This document shows positions 61,309-64,000 of a stretch of 64,000 nt of DNA, piece by piece; position 1 is the first letter of the stretch; the number at the start of each line of letters is the position of its first letter. Both the position numbers and the translations under genes were made by a program. Below the pieces are notes generated by a model, which saw only the letters and a list, made by a program, of their open reading frames with translations, was not told the DNA's origin and did no database searches. This DNA comes from Spodoptera frugiperda (lineage: Eukaryota > Arthropoda > Insecta > Lepidoptera > Noctuidae): contig NC_064212.1 of the NCBI RefSeq assembly GCF_023101765.2, positions 12,958,001-13,022,000 of the forward strand, in the 5' to 3' direction.

Positions 61309-62604
61309 ATCATTATAATTATGCAAATGGAACAGAAAATTCAAACTTCGAATTTTAAAAAGGGTACGTCTGCAAGATATTCCTGCCAAGCCAACTGCAA
61401 CGGTTTGCCAGAAGCTTCTATCTACTCACATCTGGTTATAAAGCCAGACACGAATACAAGCCACTTGTACCACACAAAGCATAAACCTCCTGAGCACCTT
61501 ACGACCAATATAAAACGGAGTCGCAAAAGAAGAAGGCGAAAATGTCTATTTAATATTCAGAAGTCGTTCACAAGATAAGTGTTCGCTCATATTCCTAGTG
61601 CTGTACTTACGTGCCGCCGTACCGCGTAATTTACAGTAAATTATTATAGCTATAAAATTATAATTGTTTTCATTGAGATTTGAATCATTTTCGCTTGGTT
61701 ATTAGGTTTATTATTGATTGTGTTTGAATATGGAGATACAGGTAATTTATTTTTTACGTGAGTGATAAATGCAATGTTTTTAATGAAAATTTATATTTTA
61801 ACAGCCAATTCACACCGGTGTTGCGTAGAAAAGTTTTTAATATTCTATTTAGATATCTTTTCGGTCTTTTATATATAATAAACAAACATTTGGATGCCTG
61901 GAAAAGGTAGAATATATTGCACTTTTAAAAATTTAGTTGCGAATAAATTCTGTTTCTATTAATTTTCTCTTTCTATTTTTAAAACCTGGATTTCTTTACA
62001 ATATTGTTATCGGTTCTATGAATGAAGTGTGATTTAATGATAATGACATTCATTTTCATACTAATTGCTTATCAAAACCCATACCACACATAGTTTCACT
62101 TTAATTCAATCAAAACGAGAACAAGAAAAACTTCACCCGAACCGTAAAAATTCAATCAAATTAATTTAACACATCAAAAGCACCATTACATTATCAATTG
62201 TATGGAGTAAAATGGCGGCGAGTTGTCGAATTAATTAATATCATACATACAATAATTGGTCTGGTAATTAAATGACAATTGCTACACGACCGCCACCCAT
62301 CCACCAGAGACGGATACTCATCAAATTAATGCAATTTGTAATCATAATTAATTTGGACAAACAATAATAGTTCTTGTTGCTTTTTGTTAGGGGAGGGATT
62401 TTAGAAAAGATTGCGTGAAGATTTTGGTAGCATTTTTTAGTTCAGACTTTATAGAATTAATGAATGGTACCTACCCAGAAGTTTGATAAGGAATAATAAG
62501 TAATCGATAACTCCCTCCAATATTTGTTCTAAGCGAGATCCAACTTGTGAAATATAGGCATACTATATTGTTTGTTGCCCAAGTATGACGATAGCATTTT
62601 TTTT
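61309..62604. other. Unique sequence
   Basis: The ORF ending at 61578 has an unrelated basic C-terminal part (KRSRKRRRRK) downstream of family K. I find no gene context for it. The remaining ~1 kb is AT-rich and unremarkable. Confidence 0.35.
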
Positions 62605-62668
62605 AAGAGGGAAAATCATCCAAGGCTCTTACTGACTAAAAACCACTCCGTTCCTACTCCTGCTTTAA
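62605..62668 (-). mobile_element. LINE-A tail fragment
   Basis: AAGAGGGAAAATCATCCAAG joins directly to GCTCTTACTGACTAAAAACC and ACTCCGTTCCTACTCCTGCT; the block between (CTTCTCCCG...GTGTCA) is deleted. Confidence 0.85.
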
Positions 62669-62737
62669 TAAGAGAAAAGGGTGATTCGACTATCCGTATG
62701 CTACTCATATTTATTTAACTTCTTCTTCTTTTTGTTT

Positions 62738-62872
62738 AACTAAAGTAACGGTTTACTAATGTAAATATGTTGAGAAAGCCCTAAGTACTAATTCAAGTCA
62801 CAGAGGGACTCTTCATCATGGACAGCGTACAGTTAATTTAGTATATCTCATGATAGTTATTATAAAAAAAGG
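62738..62872 (+). mobile_element. Family G MITE, near full-length
   Basis: AACTAAAGTAACGGTTTACT, ATGTTGAGAAAGCC, GTCACAGAGGGACTCTTCAT, CATGGACAGCGTAC and the right terminus ATTTAGTATATCTCATGATA then GTTATTAT. The outermost left end is lost. Confidence 0.65.
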
Positions 62873-64000
62873 TCCTATTGGTATAGCGAATAGAATCTAC
62901 ATCTACAGCTTGACTGACTACTTATACTAACCCGAGTTTACCCAACTTAAGTATCAAATAACTAGTGAATTAAATCACTTATTTACACAAACACACTGTA
63001 CATAAACAGGGCTGTCAAACAACAATTTTTAATAAACAAAACAGTAACAGACGTTGAGCAACTAACTCGAAACAAACTATCCGGGCTTATGTGAGTTGTT
63101 GCCAGGACATCCGACCCTTGGCAAATGGGCTGGTACTCCAGGGAGCAATCCTTCGCGACCTTTGGAAACCAGGTTATGATGTTATGGAGTAAGTGGATTC
63201 AAGCACCGATTCATGGCATTATGTCAGTGGAAACTTTCCAACTGCCGTGAAAGAGTTGTTGCGTTTAATGGTTGTTTATCTCGTGAAGTTTTTCTTTTGT
63301 TTTTTTTTTTTGTTTATGAGACTTATTTTGTAGCTGGCTGCTTTTTTTGTTGTTTGGAATATACATTTTATTTCGTTTTAAAGAGTTAATTTAATTGTGT
63401 GATACAAGTCAATTTTAAAGGTCAGTTGATAAAAAATTTGCAATAACTACCTCCATGAAAACGTGAAAAACTACATAAAACTTTACCTAATTAGAATTGT
63501 ATTTTTTTATAAAAATACAATTTCGGACACATAAATTAATACATCAATTAAACAACACCCCATATCAAGTAGGGTTGTCAAAAATTAATTAATCACCACA
63601 CAACTGAAAACACATACAAACATCAACACATTGCGTGTACAACATACTATACATTTAGACATACATCTACAAACTATATTTGGGTTTATGTCAGAACCGT
63701 CTCACGACAAGGGCAGCGTACACTGCGCAAATAGATCCTGCCTCTAGGGAGCCATCCGTTTCGACCGAATGGCAGCGGTTAGGGCGAGCGTACACGGGAC
63801 AACTGTGGTTAATTGAGTCGTTCGCCACGACTTTAGTTATATTGTGTTTTGAATATCTAATGTAAATTCGGGGTTAGATATGTCTATATACATAAATAGG
63901 TGGGGTTTCAATTTGTGTTGTGCGTTTCTGAAATCTTTTATTCAGGGTTACTCGTAGTCGTAGTAGCTTTTTTTTTTTTGAAATCATTTCATGTTGCAGA
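62873..64000. other. Unique sequence to window end
   Basis: Positions 63070-63260 and 63680-63820 are repeat-free and more GC-rich than flanks (GCAGCGGTTAGGGCGAGCGT). A 61-codon ORF (63680-63865) is not recognised. No repeat family seen. Confidence 0.35.

Noticed and set aside
60951..61578. Two overlapping ORFs of 135 and 113 codons
   Set aside because: They run through a worn SINE-1 and family K. The shared N-terminal text also appears in the family K copy at 12736, so it is repeat-derived.

Overview
The window looks like a piece of a moth (Lepidoptera) nuclear genome, probably a noctuid. This is inferred from AT-rich sequence, very sparse coding capacity, intron/TATA/AATAAA gene architecture, and a dense mosaic of short retroposons whose tails I recognise as lepidopteran types. 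There is no bacterial, viral or organellar gene layout. Only one host gene can be supported well: a two-exon gene at about 18.0-19.05 kb (+) for a small secreted protein with a Kunitz-type domain and a Thr/Asn/Asp-rich, probably heavily glycosylated tail. A 13-codon candidate first exon at 5302-5340 (+) is the only other reasonable host coding signal.

Most of the rest is interspersed repeat. For clarity I name the families here. LINE-A is an R1-like non-LTR retrotransposon. The long copy at 56230-58152 keeps the reverse transcriptase and C-terminal CCHC knuckle but is 5'-truncated and frameshifted. About 17 short copies of its 3' end are scattered on both strands, several with clean 13-14 bp target duplications. 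SINE-1, SINE-2 and SINE-3 are three families with tRNA-like heads (A-box and B-box like motifs), with roughly 14, 10 and 5 copies. Family E is a ~290 bp element ending in CATCAGGTGAT...CATAAAA. Family F ends in a (TTTGAC)n-like tail. Families H and I are tails of other LINEs ending in (TATG)n or (ATG)n. Family G is a foldback MITE with ends related to CGTGAGACATACTAAA. Family J groups degenerate elements with short GTTT or ACAGAC motifs. Family K is an unassigned ~225 bp repeat, present at 12.6 kb and 61.1 kb with a fragment at 7.2 kb. A compact MITE with perfect 19-bp inverted ends lies at 43237-43625.

Layout: 0-4 kb holds an 11-bp T-rich minisatellite and nested LINE-A/SINE-1 copies. 4-9.7 kb has the candidate exon, SINE-2, family G/E copies and a 367-bp GAAAGA tract. 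10-17.9 kb is a run of E, SINE-2 and LINE-A tails. 18-19 kb is the Kunitz gene. 19.7-24.3 kb is a SINE-1 cluster. 24.7-29 kb is mostly unique sequence, with a TAATTA cluster, a CTCF-like motif and a cluster of TGACGT motifs. 29-56 kb alternates unique sequence with single repeats. 56.1-58.2 kb is LINE-A nested in a family E copy. 58-64 kb is largely unique, with a few repeats.

Functional logic: the Kunitz gene appears to be a self-contained unit with its own TATA/initiator promoter and poly(A) signal. The repeats record repeated target-primed insertions, including insertions into older insertions. Family names for recognised lepidopteran repeats are from memory and pattern only; no database was searched.
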